From: Stenotrophomonas_A sp035629025
Lineage (GTDB): Bacteria > Pseudomonadota > Gammaproteobacteria > Xanthomonadales > Xanthomonadaceae
Reading direction: 5' to 3'
Length of the DNA stretch: 64,000 nucleotides
Assembly: GCA_035629025.1 (NCBI GenBank)
Contig: DASPIU010000063.1
Span: forward strand, 1 to 64,000
The notes under the pieces were generated by a model. It worked only from the letters and a program-made list of their open reading frames with translations, did not search any database and had not been told where the DNA came from. Shown piece after piece: positions 1-8,728 of this stretch (positions within the stretch are counted from its first letter, which is position 1; every line of letters starts with the position of its first letter). Made by a program: the position numbers and the translations under genes.

Positions 1-2276
1 ACGCCCTGCATCGCGCTGTCGAATGCGCCATCGTTGACGTGGGCGCGCAGCCGGCCCAGGCGCACCATCACCGCCAGTTCTTCCGGCGAGGCGACGCAGA
101 AGCGCACGCCGCGACGGTTGACGAACAACAGGCGCGAGGAAATCGGGCTGACCCAGGACAGCTTGCCCGCCTGCACCTTGCCGTCCTTGTCGACGAAATC
201 CAGCCAGGTGCCAATCGCCATCTGCCGGAAACGGTCCGCATCGGCGTTGTCGAAATCCTCCAGTGCCGGGTCGGCGCCCAACTCCACCGCCGCGGTCTCG
301 GCGGCCGGCGGCTGCGGCAGGCTGACCTGCGGCAGTTCGGGCAACGCCTTTTCCAGTTCCGGGCGGGCTTCAGCCACCGCCTGCAAGGTGTCGTGCAAGG
401 CGCCGATCGCCACCAGCGCGGCATCACCATGCAGGCCGACGCTGGCAAACACCTTCTGCAGCGCCGGTTCCCACGCCTGCAGCCAGGGCTTGCCAATGAT
501 GTGGCGGCGCGCTTCGGCCACTTCCTCCAGCACACCATCGGCCAGGGTCATCGCCTCGGCCACGGCCTGGCCATCCTCGCCATCGCGCAGGATCGACATC
601 GTCAGGTGGTGCAACCACGGCTGACGCAGGAAATCCTGCACCGCTTGCGGCAACGTGTCGTCGACGCGGCGGTCCAGTTCCTGCTGCGCGCGGGTGCGCG
701 CCAGCTCCAGCTTTTCCTGGCCGCGCTGGGTCTCGGCGGCGCGGCGTTCGGCAATCTCGATGCGGCGGCGATGCTGGGCAAGGAAGTCGCGGAACTCTTC
801 TTCCAGGGTCAGGAAGATCGCCAGGTTCTCGTTGAACTCGGCGACCAGGCGCTCGATGATCTCCTCGACCTTGCCCATCAGCACGCGTTCGGCCGGGCTG
901 TCGCCAGCGTTGCCTTCGCAGGCTTCGGCCAGCGAATTGAGCAGGCGCCGCGCCGGATGGGTCTTCTGCACGAACATCTTGCGGTCGAGCATCGCCACCT
1001 TGACGAACGGCACCACCAGCCGGCCGATCAGCTCGCGCGAGCGGCCCTCCAGGTCGCGCTCGTCCAGCATCACGTCGAACAGCATGCCAACCAGGTCGAT
1101 CGCATCCTCGTCCATCGGGTCCAGGCGTGCGCTGGCCGGGTCCACGCCCAGCCGCGTCGCGCTGGAAAGCACCTCGCTCTTGAGCCGCTGCGCCAGCGAT
1201 TCGCCCTCGTCGCCCATCGCGGCGTTGAGCGTGGCGCTGGGCGTGGCCTGCAACAGCGACAGCACCGACATCATCTCGCGCTGGCTCAGCGGGCGCTGCT
1301 GGCCCACGGCCGCCGAGGCCGCGCTGGTCGCGCTGTCGCGCACGTTGCGGGTCTGCTGCAGCAGTTCGTGCAGGGCTTCGAGCAGCATGCCCTGGTTGCC
1401 GGCGGGGTGACCTTCGGGGCCGGCCTCGCCGCCCCCATCCTCGCGGCCGCGGTGCGCGGCCTGCAGGCGGCCGCGGCTCTGTGCCCAGCGGTTGACGAAG
1501 CGGTTGGCCCAGGCTGGCGCGAACTGCTCGTCGAGTTCGTCCTCGTTACCGGCCTGGAACGGGTCGGCACCGGCTTCCTCGCGCTGCGGCGGGCGCGGTG
1601 GCGGGCGGCGCGGCTGCGAGATCTCCGGCATCACCCCGGCCTTGGCCAGCACTTCGTCCAGTTGCGTGTACAGCCGGCAGATCGGCTCGGACAGGTCGCG
1701 CTCGCACAGCTTGATCAGCACCAGCCGCACTTCCGGGGCCAGGTCGCTGGTGGCGAATGCTTCGTGGATGGCCACGCCGATGTGTTCGGGCGCGATCGGG
1801 TTGGTGTCGGCGCCCAGTTCCATGCCGCCAGCGATCCAGCCCAGGCGGCGATCCAGGTGCACCAGCACCGGCTTGCATTCGCGCAGCAGCACGCTGGCCA
1901 GGTTGCGCACGGCCAGGCGCGATTCCAGTTCGTGTTCGGGCACCAGGCTCAACCCGGCGCCGCCGCTGGGCTGGCCGGACAGCGCGGCCTCGGCCGACAG
2001 CGGCATGCCCTGCTCCAGCGACTGCCAGGAGATTTCCATCTGGCTGCGGAAACGGCTGACGATCTCCTCGCGGCGGCGGCGCAGCTCGCGCATGCCATCG
2101 AGGAACAGCAACTGCGAGGCACCGGCGTTCTCCGCGCGGTCGAACAGCACGTCGTCAAAACGCGTCACCGCCGCGGTGAACGCCTGCGACAACGCAGGCA
2201 GGAACGCATCCCGCGCTTGCGCAAGCAAACGCGGGTCACGCCCGGGGTGACCCAGCGGGCTGGGGTTGGACATCAT
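1..2276 (-). CDS. DUF1631 family protein (copy 1), 3' end cut by window
   Basis: A long minus-strand frame begins at ATG 2276 (a second ATG follows at 2273) and stays open to the window edge, giving 758 visible codons. The stop lies just outside. The product is a paralogue of the next gene upstream. Both share a central block around the motifs HPARRLLN and RRRIEIAERRA, and a C-terminal block with KLSWVSPISSR, FVNRRG and CVASPEELA. These are characteristic of the DUF1631 family (often annotated as hypothetical or misannotated as thymidine phosphorylase). The C-terminal block of small beta strands recalls a PilZ-type fold, but I do not see a convincing c-di-GMP signature. No signal peptide or membrane segment is visible, so a cytoplasmic location is likely. 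About 10 to 20 residues are probably missing, judging from the paralogue. Function is unknown. Confidence 0.85.
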   Translation of the reverse strand, partial: MMSNPSPLGHPGRDPRLLAQARDAFLPALSQAFTAAVTRFDDVLFDRAENAGASQLLFLDGMRELRRRREEIVSRFRSQMEISWQSLEQGMPLSAEAALSGQPSGGAGLSLVPEHELESRLAVRNLASVLLRECKPVLVHLDRRLGWIAGGMELGADTNPIAPEHIGVAIHEAFATSDLAPEVRLVLIKLCERDLSEPICRLYTQLDEVLAKAGVMPEISQPRRPPPRPPQREEAGADPFQAGNEDELDEQFAPAWANRFVNRWAQSRGRLQAAHRGREDGGGEAGPEGHPAGNQGMLLEALHELLQQTRNVRDSATSAASAAVGQQRPLSQREMMSVLSLLQATPSATLNAAMGDEGESLAQRLKSEVLSSATRLGVDPASARLDPMDEDAIDLVGMLFDVMLDERDLEGRSRELIGRLVVPFVKVAMLDRKMFVQKTHPARRLLNSLAEACEGNAGDSPAERVLMGKVEEIIERLVAEFNENLAIFLTLEEEFRDFLAQHRRRIEIAERRAAETQRGQEKLELARTRAQQELDRRVDDTLPQAVQDFLRQPWLHHLTMSILRDGEDGQAVAEAMTLADGVLEEVAEARRHIIGKPWLQAWEPALQKVFASVGLHGDAALVAIGALHDTLQAVAEARPELEKALPELPQVSLPQPPAAETAAVELGADPALEDFDNADADRFRQMAIGTWLDFVDKDGKVQAGKLSWVSPISSRLLFVNRRGVRFCVASPEELAVMVRLGRLRAHVNDGAFDSAMQG

Positions 2277-2482
2277 GCGCAAAGGCTCCCCGCCCTTGCA
2301 GGCGTTGTAATAAGGAAAGCTGAGAAAACTGCAGATGCGGCCCCTGTCCCCGCCTGCGCATGGTAGGCGGGCCCACGGGCACGCGACAGTGACGAGAATC
2401 GCATTTCCATTCCTGGCAACCGGCGCTACATCGTAGCGCGCCTGCGCGCGCAACGCCTGTCAGGACAAGGCTTGCCATGCCT
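2277..2482. other. Gap between the DUF1631 paralogues
   Basis: This 206-bp stretch holds no convincing gene. It contains a perfect 7-bp hairpin with a 3-nt loop at 2423-2439 (GCGCTAC ATC GTAGCGC). The hairpin has no T-run on the minus strand, so a terminator call is weak. I see nothing else. Confidence 0.4.
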
Positions 2483-4696
2483 TCAGGCGCGGCGCCGGGG
2501 CGGCTCCAGGCGGTCGACCACCTCCTGCATCGCGCTGTAGAAGGCATCGCCCTCGCGGTGCAGGCGCAGGCGGTCGAGCCAGACCATCATCGCCAGTTCC
2601 TCGGGCGAGGCCACGCACAGGCGCCCGCCGCGGCGGTTGACGAACATCAGGCGGCCGGAAATCGGGCTGATCCACGACAGCTTGCCCGGCTGCACCTGGC
2701 CCTGGCGGTCGATGAAGTCGAGCAGGGTGCCGACCGGCAGCACGCGGAAGTAGTCGGCGGTGATGCGGTCGAACTCGGCGCCGGCACGCTCGTCCAGCAT
2801 CGGGGTGAGCGCTTCGCTTTCCGGGTCCACCGGCTCGGCCAGCACTGGCAGCGGCACGCTGGCAGCCGCCGCTTCGGGCGCAGCCAGGCCGGCCTGGGCC
2901 AGGCTGCGCTCCAGTCCGGCGCAAGCGGCCTCGGCCTCGGCTGGCCCCAACCCGGCCTGGACGAAGACCTGCAGCAGCGCCTGCCGTTGCTCGGCCAGCC
3001 AGCCCTCGGCGGGGGCGGCGCGGCCGGCGCGGGCCTGCCGCCATTGCGCCAGCACCGCCTCGCCCAGGGCCAGCGCGGCGTCCAGCGCCGGACCCGTGCC
3101 ATCGCCGCGCAAGGCGGCCTGCTGCACATGCTGGTACCAGGCGCGGCTGAGGAAATGCTCCAGCGCCGGCGGCATCTCGTCGTGCCCGGCCAGGTGCGCG
3201 CAGACCGCGTCGCGGGCCAGCCCGCGCGCGCGTTCGCGGCGCTCCTCGGCGCGCTGCAGTTCGTTGGCGCGGCGCTCGGCGATCTCGATGCGGCGGCGGT
3301 ACTGTTCGTAGTGCGCGCCGAATTCGGCCTCCAGCGACAGGAACACCGCCAGGTGCTCATCGAAATCGCGCACGATCTCGTCCACTGTCGCCTGCACCTG
3401 GGCCAGCAATGCCTGTTCGGGCGCGGTGCCGCCGCTGTTGCCGTCGCAGGCGTCGGCCAGCAGGTTGAGCAGGCGTCGCGCCGGATGGCTGTCACGCACG
3501 AACAGGCGCGCATCCAGCAACGCGACCTTGGCGATGGGTACCAGCAGCTGGCCGAGCAGCGCGCGCTGCCAGGGCAGCAGCAGGCTTTCGCGCAGAATGG
3601 CGTCGAACAGCATGCCGACCAGATCGAGTGTGTCTTCGTCGGCCGGGTCCAGCCCGCTGCTGGCCGGGTCGATGCCCAGCGCCGCCGCGGTGCGGATGAT
3701 CTCGCGGCGCAGGCCGCGCGCCAGGCCGTGGCCACTCTGGTCGATGGCCTCGAAACCGGCGCCCGGCGTGGTCTGCAGCAGCGACAGCACCGACATCAAC
3801 TCGCGCGGCGACAGCGCCCGCGCCGGTGCCACGCCCTGGCTGCCGCGGGCGCGCTGCAGCAGCTCGCGCAAGGCCGGCGGCAACACGTCGTGGTCTTCGC
3901 GCGCGTGCGCATCGATGGCGGTGGCCGCGGCCAGGGTGGTGCGCGCGCCGGACCAGTCGGCAAAGAAGCGCGCGATCCAGTCCGGTGCCACTTCGGCCGC
4001 TTCGCCGGGGGTGCGCGGGATGCGCTGGCGCCGCGCCCGCGCGGTGGGCAGGTCGCGCAGGCGGGTGACTTCGGCCAGCGACTGCTCCAGTCCGGCGTAG
4101 AGCTGGCCCACGCGCTCGCCCAGCTGCTGTTCGCAGACCTTGATGATGGTCAGGTGCACCCGCGGCGCCAGCGGCAGGCCCTGGAATGCGGTGTACACGG
4201 CCACGCCCAGATGCTCGGGGCCGAACGGATTGCTGTCCGCATCGATGCGCAGGCCACCGGCGATGAAACCCAGGTAGCGGTTCAGCCGCATCAGTTCCGG
4301 GCGCCAGCGGTGCTGCAGGGAGCCGGCCAGGTTGCGCACCGCCAGGCGCACGTCCAGTTCGTGCTCGGGCACCAGGGTGAAGTCCTGCGGGCCACGCGCC
4401 AGGGTGCGTTCCACCGACAGCGGGCGGCCGCTTTCCAGCGCCTGCCAGGCCTTGGCCAGGTGGCCACGGAAGGCCGCGATGACATGCTCGCGCTGGCGCC
4501 GCAGCAGTTCGATGGCCTCGAAATAGTCGTTCTGGCCCACGCTGCTGCGCTCGGCCTGGCGGAACAGCGCCTCGGCCAGCACGCCCTGCACGTCCATGAA
4601 GGCGGCGGCCAGCGGCACCAGCACCGCTTCGCGCACCTGTTCGAGCAGTTGCGGGTTGCGGCTGGGGAGCTCGTCAGTCAGCGAATGGAGCGTCAT
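2483..4696 (-). CDS. DUF1631 family protein (copy 2)
   Basis: This 737-residue protein is the full-length neighbour and paralogue of the truncated gene at the window start. I chose ATG 4696 (MTLHSLTDELP); an upstream in-frame ATG at 4744 adds 16 unconserved residues. Shared blocks with copy 1 include VPEHELDVRLAVRNLA near residue 130, the HPARRLLN motif in the middle, a coiled RRRIEIAERRANELQ segment that is probably helical, and a C-terminal KLSWISPISGRLMFVNRRGG block. The protein is rich in charged helices and has no signal peptide. It lies 206 bp upstream of copy 1 in the same direction, so both may be transcribed together from the region before 4697, divergent from the nitroreductase operon. 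The tandem arrangement suggests an old duplication. Biochemical function is unknown. Confidence 0.85.
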   Translation of the reverse strand: MTLHSLTDELPSRNPQLLEQVREAVLVPLAAAFMDVQGVLAEALFRQAERSSVGQNDYFEAIELLRRQREHVIAAFRGHLAKAWQALESGRPLSVERTLARGPQDFTLVPEHELDVRLAVRNLAGSLQHRWRPELMRLNRYLGFIAGGLRIDADSNPFGPEHLGVAVYTAFQGLPLAPRVHLTIIKVCEQQLGERVGQLYAGLEQSLAEVTRLRDLPTARARRQRIPRTPGEAAEVAPDWIARFFADWSGARTTLAAATAIDAHAREDHDVLPPALRELLQRARGSQGVAPARALSPRELMSVLSLLQTTPGAGFEAIDQSGHGLARGLRREIIRTAAALGIDPASSGLDPADEDTLDLVGMLFDAILRESLLLPWQRALLGQLLVPIAKVALLDARLFVRDSHPARRLLNLLADACDGNSGGTAPEQALLAQVQATVDEIVRDFDEHLAVFLSLEAEFGAHYEQYRRRIEIAERRANELQRAEERRERARGLARDAVCAHLAGHDEMPPALEHFLSRAWYQHVQQAALRGDGTGPALDAALALGEAVLAQWRQARAGRAAPAEGWLAEQRQALLQVFVQAGLGPAEAEAACAGLERSLAQAGLAAPEAAAASVPLPVLAEPVDPESEALTPMLDERAGAEFDRITADYFRVLPVGTLLDFIDRQGQVQPGKLSWISPISGRLMFVNRRGGRLCVASPEELAMMVWLDRLRLHREGDAFYSAMQEVVDRLEPPRRRA

Positions 4697-4796
4697 GGCT
4701 GCGGAACCCCCTGTGGCGATGGAGACGACTCCGCACCGGGACACGCGCGCGCCAATGGCTGCCGCTGCCCCCCGATAGCGGTACGCGACGGCCGTC

Positions 4797-4802
4797 TATA
4801 AT
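4797..4802 (+). promoter_or_regulatory. -10 box for the nitroreductase operon
   Basis: A perfect TATAAT lies 28 bp before the ATG at 4831. The hexamer 17 bp upstream (4774-4779, GATAGC) is a poor -35 match, so the promoter may depend on an activator or an extended -10. It would drive the overlapping four-gene operon up to 7730. Confidence 0.5.
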
Positions 4803-4830
4803 CGGGCCATTGCGGTTTCAAAGTGGGATT

Positions 4831-5406
4831 ATGCACACACTTTCTTCGTTGCAGGCGCTCGACGGACGCCGCTCCACCCCGTCCAAGCAACTGGGCGAAC
4901 CGGGGCCGGACCCCGCCACGTTGATGCAGATGCTGCGCTCGGCCGTGCGCGTCCCCGACCACGGCAAGCTGGTGCCGTTCCGCTTCCTGCGCATTGCCGG
5001 CGCGGCGCGCGCGCAACTGGGCGACTTCCTCGCCGCGCGCAGCCGCGAGCGTGACCCCGATGCGCCGGAAGCGGCCATCGAGAAGGACCGGCAACGCTTC
5101 AGCTTCGCCCCGCTGGTGATCACGGTGATCGCGCGCCTGCAACCAGAACACAAGGTGCCCGAGCAGGAACAGCTGCTCACCGCCGGCTGCGTCTGCTTCG
5201 CCCTGCTGCAGGCCGCGCAGGCCCACGGCTTCGGCGCGCAGTGGCTGACCGCGTGGATGGCCTACGACCCCGCAGTGGCCGCGCACCTTGGCCTGACCGC
5301 GCACGAGCGCATCGTCGGTTTCATCCATATCGGCACCCCCCGGCTTGAAGCGCCCGAACGCGAGCGGCCGGATCCTGCGGCATTGCTCGAAGACTGGGCC
5401 CCATGA
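4831..5406 (+). CDS. Nitroreductase family protein (YdjA-like)
   Basis: The 191-residue product belongs to the short, single-domain nitroreductases, which are FMN-dependent flavoproteins that use NAD(P)H. Visible family features are the N-terminal RRSTPSKQLGEPGP segment (phosphate-binding arginines), the VRVPDHGKLVPFRF stretch and the C-terminal GFGAQWLTAW plus ERIVGFIHIGTP block. This pattern fits the E. coli YdjA subgroup, whose members are about 185 residues long. I preferred ATG 4831 over the upstream in-frame start at 4810 because it follows a purine-rich AAGTGGGA and matches the family start. The stop overlaps the next ATG by four bases, so it is translationally coupled to the exonuclease gene. 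The physiological substrate is unknown. Confidence 0.85.
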   Translation: MHTLSSLQALDGRRSTPSKQLGEPGPDPATLMQMLRSAVRVPDHGKLVPFRFLRIAGAARAQLGDFLAARSRERDPDAPEAAIEKDRQRFSFAPLVITVIARLQPEHKVPEQEQLLTAGCVCFALLQAAQAHGFGAQWLTAWMAYDPAVAAHLGLTAHERIVGFIHIGTPRLEAPERERPDPAALLEDWAP

Positions 5407-6380
5407 CCCATTCAGACCTATCGGCCGTGACGGCGACGTCCTTGAGCCCGGCGCGCACGCCGCTGTACCTGGTGGACGCCAGCCTGTACGTGTTCCGGGC
5501 CTGGCATTCGATGCCCGACGAGTTCCGCGACGCGCAGGGCTGGCCGACCAATGCCGTGCATGGCTTCGCGCGCTTCCTGCTGGAACTGATCGAGCGCGAG
5601 CGGCCGCAGCACATCGTGGTCGCCTTCGACGAGGCCCTGGACAGCTGCTTCCGGCACGGCCTGTACCCGGCCTACAAGGCCAACCGCGATCCGGCGCCGG
5701 AAGAACTGCGGCGCCAGTTCGCGCACTGCAAGGCCTTGTGCGCCGCGCTCGGCCTGGCGGTACTCGCGCATGGCGAGTACGAGGCGGACGACCTTATCGG
5801 CAGCGCCCTGCACGCGGCGCGGCCGCTGGATTTCCGCGGGGTGATCGTGTCGGCCGACAAGGATCTGTCGCAGCTGTTGTTCGAGCACGACGAACAGTGG
5901 GACTTCGCCCGCGGCCAGCGCTGGGGCATGGACGGAGTGAAGGCGCGCCACGGCGTGCACGCGCACCAGATCGCCGACTACCTGGCCTTGTGCGGCGACG
6001 CGGTCGACAACATTCCCGGCGTCACCGGCATCGGCGCCAAGTCCGCCGCGGTGCTGCTGGCGCACTTCGGCTCGCTGGACGCGCTGCTGGCGCGGCTGGA
6101 CGAAGTGCCGTTCCTGCGCCTGCGCGGTGCCGCGCAGATGGCCGTGCGCCTGCGTGAGCAGCGCGAGCACGCCTTGCTCTGGCGCAGCCTGACCACCGTT
6201 GCCCTGCAGGCACCGCTCGGCCTGCCGGTCTCGGGCTTTGCCCGGGCCGCTGGCGATGCCGACATGCTGACCGGCCTGTGCGAGGCGCTGCGCTTCGGGC
6301 CGATGACCCGGCGCCGCCTGCATGCCGCTGCCGGCATCGCCCTCCCCGTCCCCACCGCCGTGGATACCTTCCCCCCATGA
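5403..6380 (+). CDS. 5'-3' exonuclease / flap endonuclease-like (Xni/ExoIX type)
   Basis: This 325-residue protein corresponds to the stand-alone 5'-3' exonuclease domain found at the N terminus of DNA polymerase I. Metal-binding acidic clusters are visible in VDASLYVFRAWH near residue 25, in EADDLIG and in SADKDLSQL. The helix-hairpin-helix DNA-binding motif follows as GDAVDNIPGVTGIGAKSAA, the usual H3TH of this family. No polymerase domain is attached, which fits the Xni/ExoIX branch that acts on flap or single-stranded DNA during replication and repair. It begins inside the ATGA overlap with the nitroreductase and its TGA overlaps the next ATG in the same way. The last 40 residues are proline-rich and probably flexible. 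Confidence 0.85.
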   Translation: MTHSDLSAVTATSLSPARTPLYLVDASLYVFRAWHSMPDEFRDAQGWPTNAVHGFARFLLELIERERPQHIVVAFDEALDSCFRHGLYPAYKANRDPAPEELRRQFAHCKALCAALGLAVLAHGEYEADDLIGSALHAARPLDFRGVIVSADKDLSQLLFEHDEQWDFARGQRWGMDGVKARHGVHAHQIADYLALCGDAVDNIPGVTGIGAKSAAVLLAHFGSLDALLARLDEVPFLRLRGAAQMAVRLREQREHALLWRSLTTVALQAPLGLPVSGFARAAGDADMLTGLCEALRFGPMTRRRLHAAAGIALPVPTAVDTFPP

Positions 6381-6928
6381 ACCCGAATGATGCCGAACCC
6401 CGGACTGTCTACGAAGGCAAGTACCAGCGCATGGTCGTGCGCGGCACGTGGGAATATTCCGAGCGCGTGCACGCCGGTGGCCTGGCCGCGATCATCATCG
6501 CGGTGACGCCGCAGGACGAGGTGCTGTTCGTCGAGCAGTTCCGCGTGCCGTTGCAGGCGCGCACGATCGAAATGCCGGCTGGACTGGTCGGCGACGTCGA
6601 AGCGGGCGAATCGATCGAGTCTTCGGCGGTGCGCGAACTGGAAGAGGAAACCGGCTGGACCGCCGCGCATGCCGAGGTGCTGATGATCGGCCCGACGTCC
6701 TCGGGCGCGAGCAGCGAGAAGATCGCCTTTGTCCGCGCCACCGGCCTGCGCCGTGTCGGCGATGGCGGCGGCGATGACAGCGAGGACATCACCGTGCATG
6801 CCGTGCCGCGCACGCGCGCCGCGGCCTGGCTGGTCGAAAAGATGGGCCAGGGCTACGAACTCGACGCCAAGCTCTGGGCCGGGCTGTGGATGATCGAACA
6901 TCACCTGGACGGCACTCCGCGTGGCTGA
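6377..6928 (+). CDS. NUDIX hydrolase, ADP-ribose pyrophosphatase-like
   Basis: The 183-residue product carries a complete Nudix box with G72, E78, R86-E87-L88, E90-E91 and G93 in the spacing G-x5-E-x7-REU-xEE-xGU, so the metal-binding hydrolase site is intact. The stretch EQFRVPLQARTIEMPAGLVG just before it is typical of ADP-ribose or nucleotide-sugar pyrophosphatases (NudF/NudE-like), which cleave X-linked nucleoside diphosphates. I chose ATG 6377, inside an ATGA overlap with the exonuclease gene. The longer frame starting at 6278 would lie within that gene. It is the third gene of the overlapping operon. The exact substrate cannot be read from sequence. Confidence 0.88.
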   Translation: MNPNDAEPRTVYEGKYQRMVVRGTWEYSERVHAGGLAAIIIAVTPQDEVLFVEQFRVPLQARTIEMPAGLVGDVEAGESIESSAVRELEEETGWTAAHAEVLMIGPTSSGASSEKIAFVRATGLRRVGDGGGDDSEDITVHAVPRTRAAAWLVEKMGQGYELDAKLWAGLWMIEHHLDGTPRG

Positions 6929-7730
6929 TGCAAACACCGCAGGCGCGCGCCTGCTGGGCAGCGACGAGCCGCCGCCGTTCGCGGTGCACAACCCCGGCGG
7001 GCAGTCGCCCTTCTTGCTGATCGCCGACCATGCCGGCCAGCGCGTGCCGCGCGCACTGCGCAACCTGGGCCTGCCGCAAGCCGAACTGGACCGCCACATC
7101 GGCTGGGACATCGGCATTGCCGGCGTCACCACGCGCCTGGCCGCGGCACTGGACGCGGTGGCCATCACCCAGACGTATTCGCGCCTGGTGATCGACTGCA
7201 ACCGTCCGCACGCCTCGCCGACCCTGATTGCCGAGCGCAGCGACGGCACCGAGGTGCCGGGCAACGCGCAGCTGAGCACCGCGCAGCGCCAGCAGCGCAT
7301 GGACGAAATCTTCGCGCCGTACCACGCGCGCATCGTGGCCGAACTCGATGCGCGCCTAGCCCGGGCCCAGCCCACGCTGCTGATCGCCATGCACAGCTTC
7401 ACCCCGGCCATGGCCGGGGTGGCGCGGCCGTGGCATGCCGGCGTGCTCTACCACCGCGACACGCGCCTGGCGCACGCGCTGCGCGATGCGTTGCAGGCCG
7501 AAGGTGACCTGGTGGTGGGCGATAACCAGCCCTATGCGGTGAGTGACAGCAGTGACTACGCGGTGCCGGTGTATGGCGAAGGCCGCGGCCTGGTGCACGT
7601 GGAGCTGGAGATTCGCCAGGACCTGATCGCCGATGAAGGCGGGCAGCTGTTGTGGGCGCAGCGGCTGGCGCGGTTGCTGCCGCCGTTGGCCGGACGGTGG
7701 GGTCAGGGCATCAAGCAAACCCGTCGGTAG
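6921..7730 (+). CDS. N-formylglutamate amidohydrolase family protein
   Basis: The 269-residue protein shows the family signature IADHAGQRVPRAL near residue 33, GWDIGIAGVT, YSRLVIDCNRP and the MHSFTP segment, which together suggest a zinc-dependent amidohydrolase of the HutG/FGase type. The start is a GTG at 6921 that overlaps the Nudix gene by eight bases, so it is the last gene of the operon. No histidine-utilisation genes are nearby, so the true substrate may not be N-formyl-L-glutamate. Its 3' end runs 20 bases into the convergent pip gene. Confidence 0.82.
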   Translation: MADANTAGARLLGSDEPPPFAVHNPGGQSPFLLIADHAGQRVPRALRNLGLPQAELDRHIGWDIGIAGVTTRLAAALDAVAITQTYSRLVIDCNRPHASPTLIAERSDGTEVPGNAQLSTAQRQQRMDEIFAPYHARIVAELDARLARAQPTLLIAMHSFTPAMAGVARPWHAGVLYHRDTRLAHALRDALQAEGDLVVGDNQPYAVSDSSDYAVPVYGEGRGLVHVELEIRQDLIADEGGQLLWAQRLARLLPPLAGRWGQGIKQTRR

Positions 7731-8652
7731 CCCGCACCAGCGCATCCACGTTCTCTTCCTCGAACGCCGAATGCCCCGAGGCCGCGGTGATCTCCAGCTT
7801 CGCCTTCGGCCACGCCTTGTGCAGGTCCCAGGCGTTCTGCAACGGGCACACCACGTCATAGCGGCCGTGCACGATGACGCCCGGGATGTCCGCCATGCGG
7901 TGCGCATCGCGCAGCAGCTGGTCATCGACCTCGAAGAAGCCGCCGTTGACGAAGAAGTGGTTCTCGATGCGCGCAAACGCCAGTGCGAACTTCGCGTCTT
8001 CGTGCCCGCTGACAAAATCCGAATCCACGCGCAGGAAGCTGGTCGCCCCTTCCCACACACTCCAGGCGCGCGCCGCGGCCAGGCGTACCGCTTCGTCCTC
8101 GCTGGTCAGGCGGCGGTGGAACGCGGAAATCAGGTCGTGCCGCTCCACTGCCGGAATCGCTGCCACGTAGTGCTCCCACGCATCCGGGAACAGGCGGTTG
8201 GCGCCTTCCTGGTAGAACCACTCCAGTTCCCAGCGCCGCAACATGAAGATGCCGCGCAGCACCAGTTCGGTCACCCGTTGCGGATGCTTCTGCGCGTAGG
8301 CCAGCGCCAGCGTCGAACCCCAGCTGCCGCCGAACACCTGCCAGCGCGCGATGCCCAGTTGCTCGCGCAGCTTCTCGATATCGGCCACCAAGTCCCAGGT
8401 GGTGTTGCCGACCAGGTCGGCGTGCGGCGTCGAGCGCCCCGAGCCACGCTGGTCGAACAGCACGATGTGGTACCTGGCCGGGTCATGGAAGCGCCGCATC
8501 TTGGCGCTGATGCCGCCGCCGGGGCCGCCATGCAGCAGCACCACCGGCTTGCCCTGCGGGTTGCCGCACTGTTCGTAATAGAGGGTGTGGCGCTCGTCCA
8601 CCTGCAGCGTGCCAGTGGCGAACGGTTCGATCTCCGGATACAGCGTGCGCAT
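7711..8652 (-). CDS. pip: Proline iminopeptidase
   Basis: This 313-residue alpha/beta-hydrolase releases N-terminal proline from peptides in the cytoplasm (peptidase family S33). The oxyanion-hole motif HGGPGGG lies at 41-47, the nucleophile elbow GGSWGS places the serine at 110, and HGRYD and SGHS place the acid at D266 and the histidine at H294. These positions and the 313-residue length agree with what I recall for the Xanthomonas enzyme. I took ATG 8652 (MRTLYPEIEPF) as the start; the frame is open further upstream but the extra sequence is not family-like. The gene ends inside the amidohydrolase gene on the other strand, a 20-bp convergent overlap. prmC lies upstream in the same direction, 76 bp away. 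Confidence 0.93.
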   Translation of the reverse strand: MRTLYPEIEPFATGTLQVDERHTLYYEQCGNPQGKPVVLLHGGPGGGISAKMRRFHDPARYHIVLFDQRGSGRSTPHADLVGNTTWDLVADIEKLREQLGIARWQVFGGSWGSTLALAYAQKHPQRVTELVLRGIFMLRRWELEWFYQEGANRLFPDAWEHYVAAIPAVERHDLISAFHRRLTSEDEAVRLAAARAWSVWEGATSFLRVDSDFVSGHEDAKFALAFARIENHFFVNGGFFEVDDQLLRDAHRMADIPGVIVHGRYDVVCPLQNAWDLHKAWPKAKLEITAASGHSAFEEENVDALVRATDGFA

Positions 8653-8728
8653 GCTCAGCCAGTCCACGACGGAAAGCGCGATTTTAGCGTGGGCCGCCAG
8701 CGCCCGCCGTGCAGTTCGGTGCCAGCGC

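Noticed and set aside
39..2366. 775-residue plus-strand open frame
   Set aside because: It mirrors the DUF1631 gene on the other strand, is rich in Arg/Gln/His and has no family motif. It is an antisense shadow caused by high GC.
2477..4801. 774-residue plus-strand open frame
   Set aside because: Antisense shadow of DUF1631 copy 2, with His/Gln/Arg-rich sequence and no recognisable domain.
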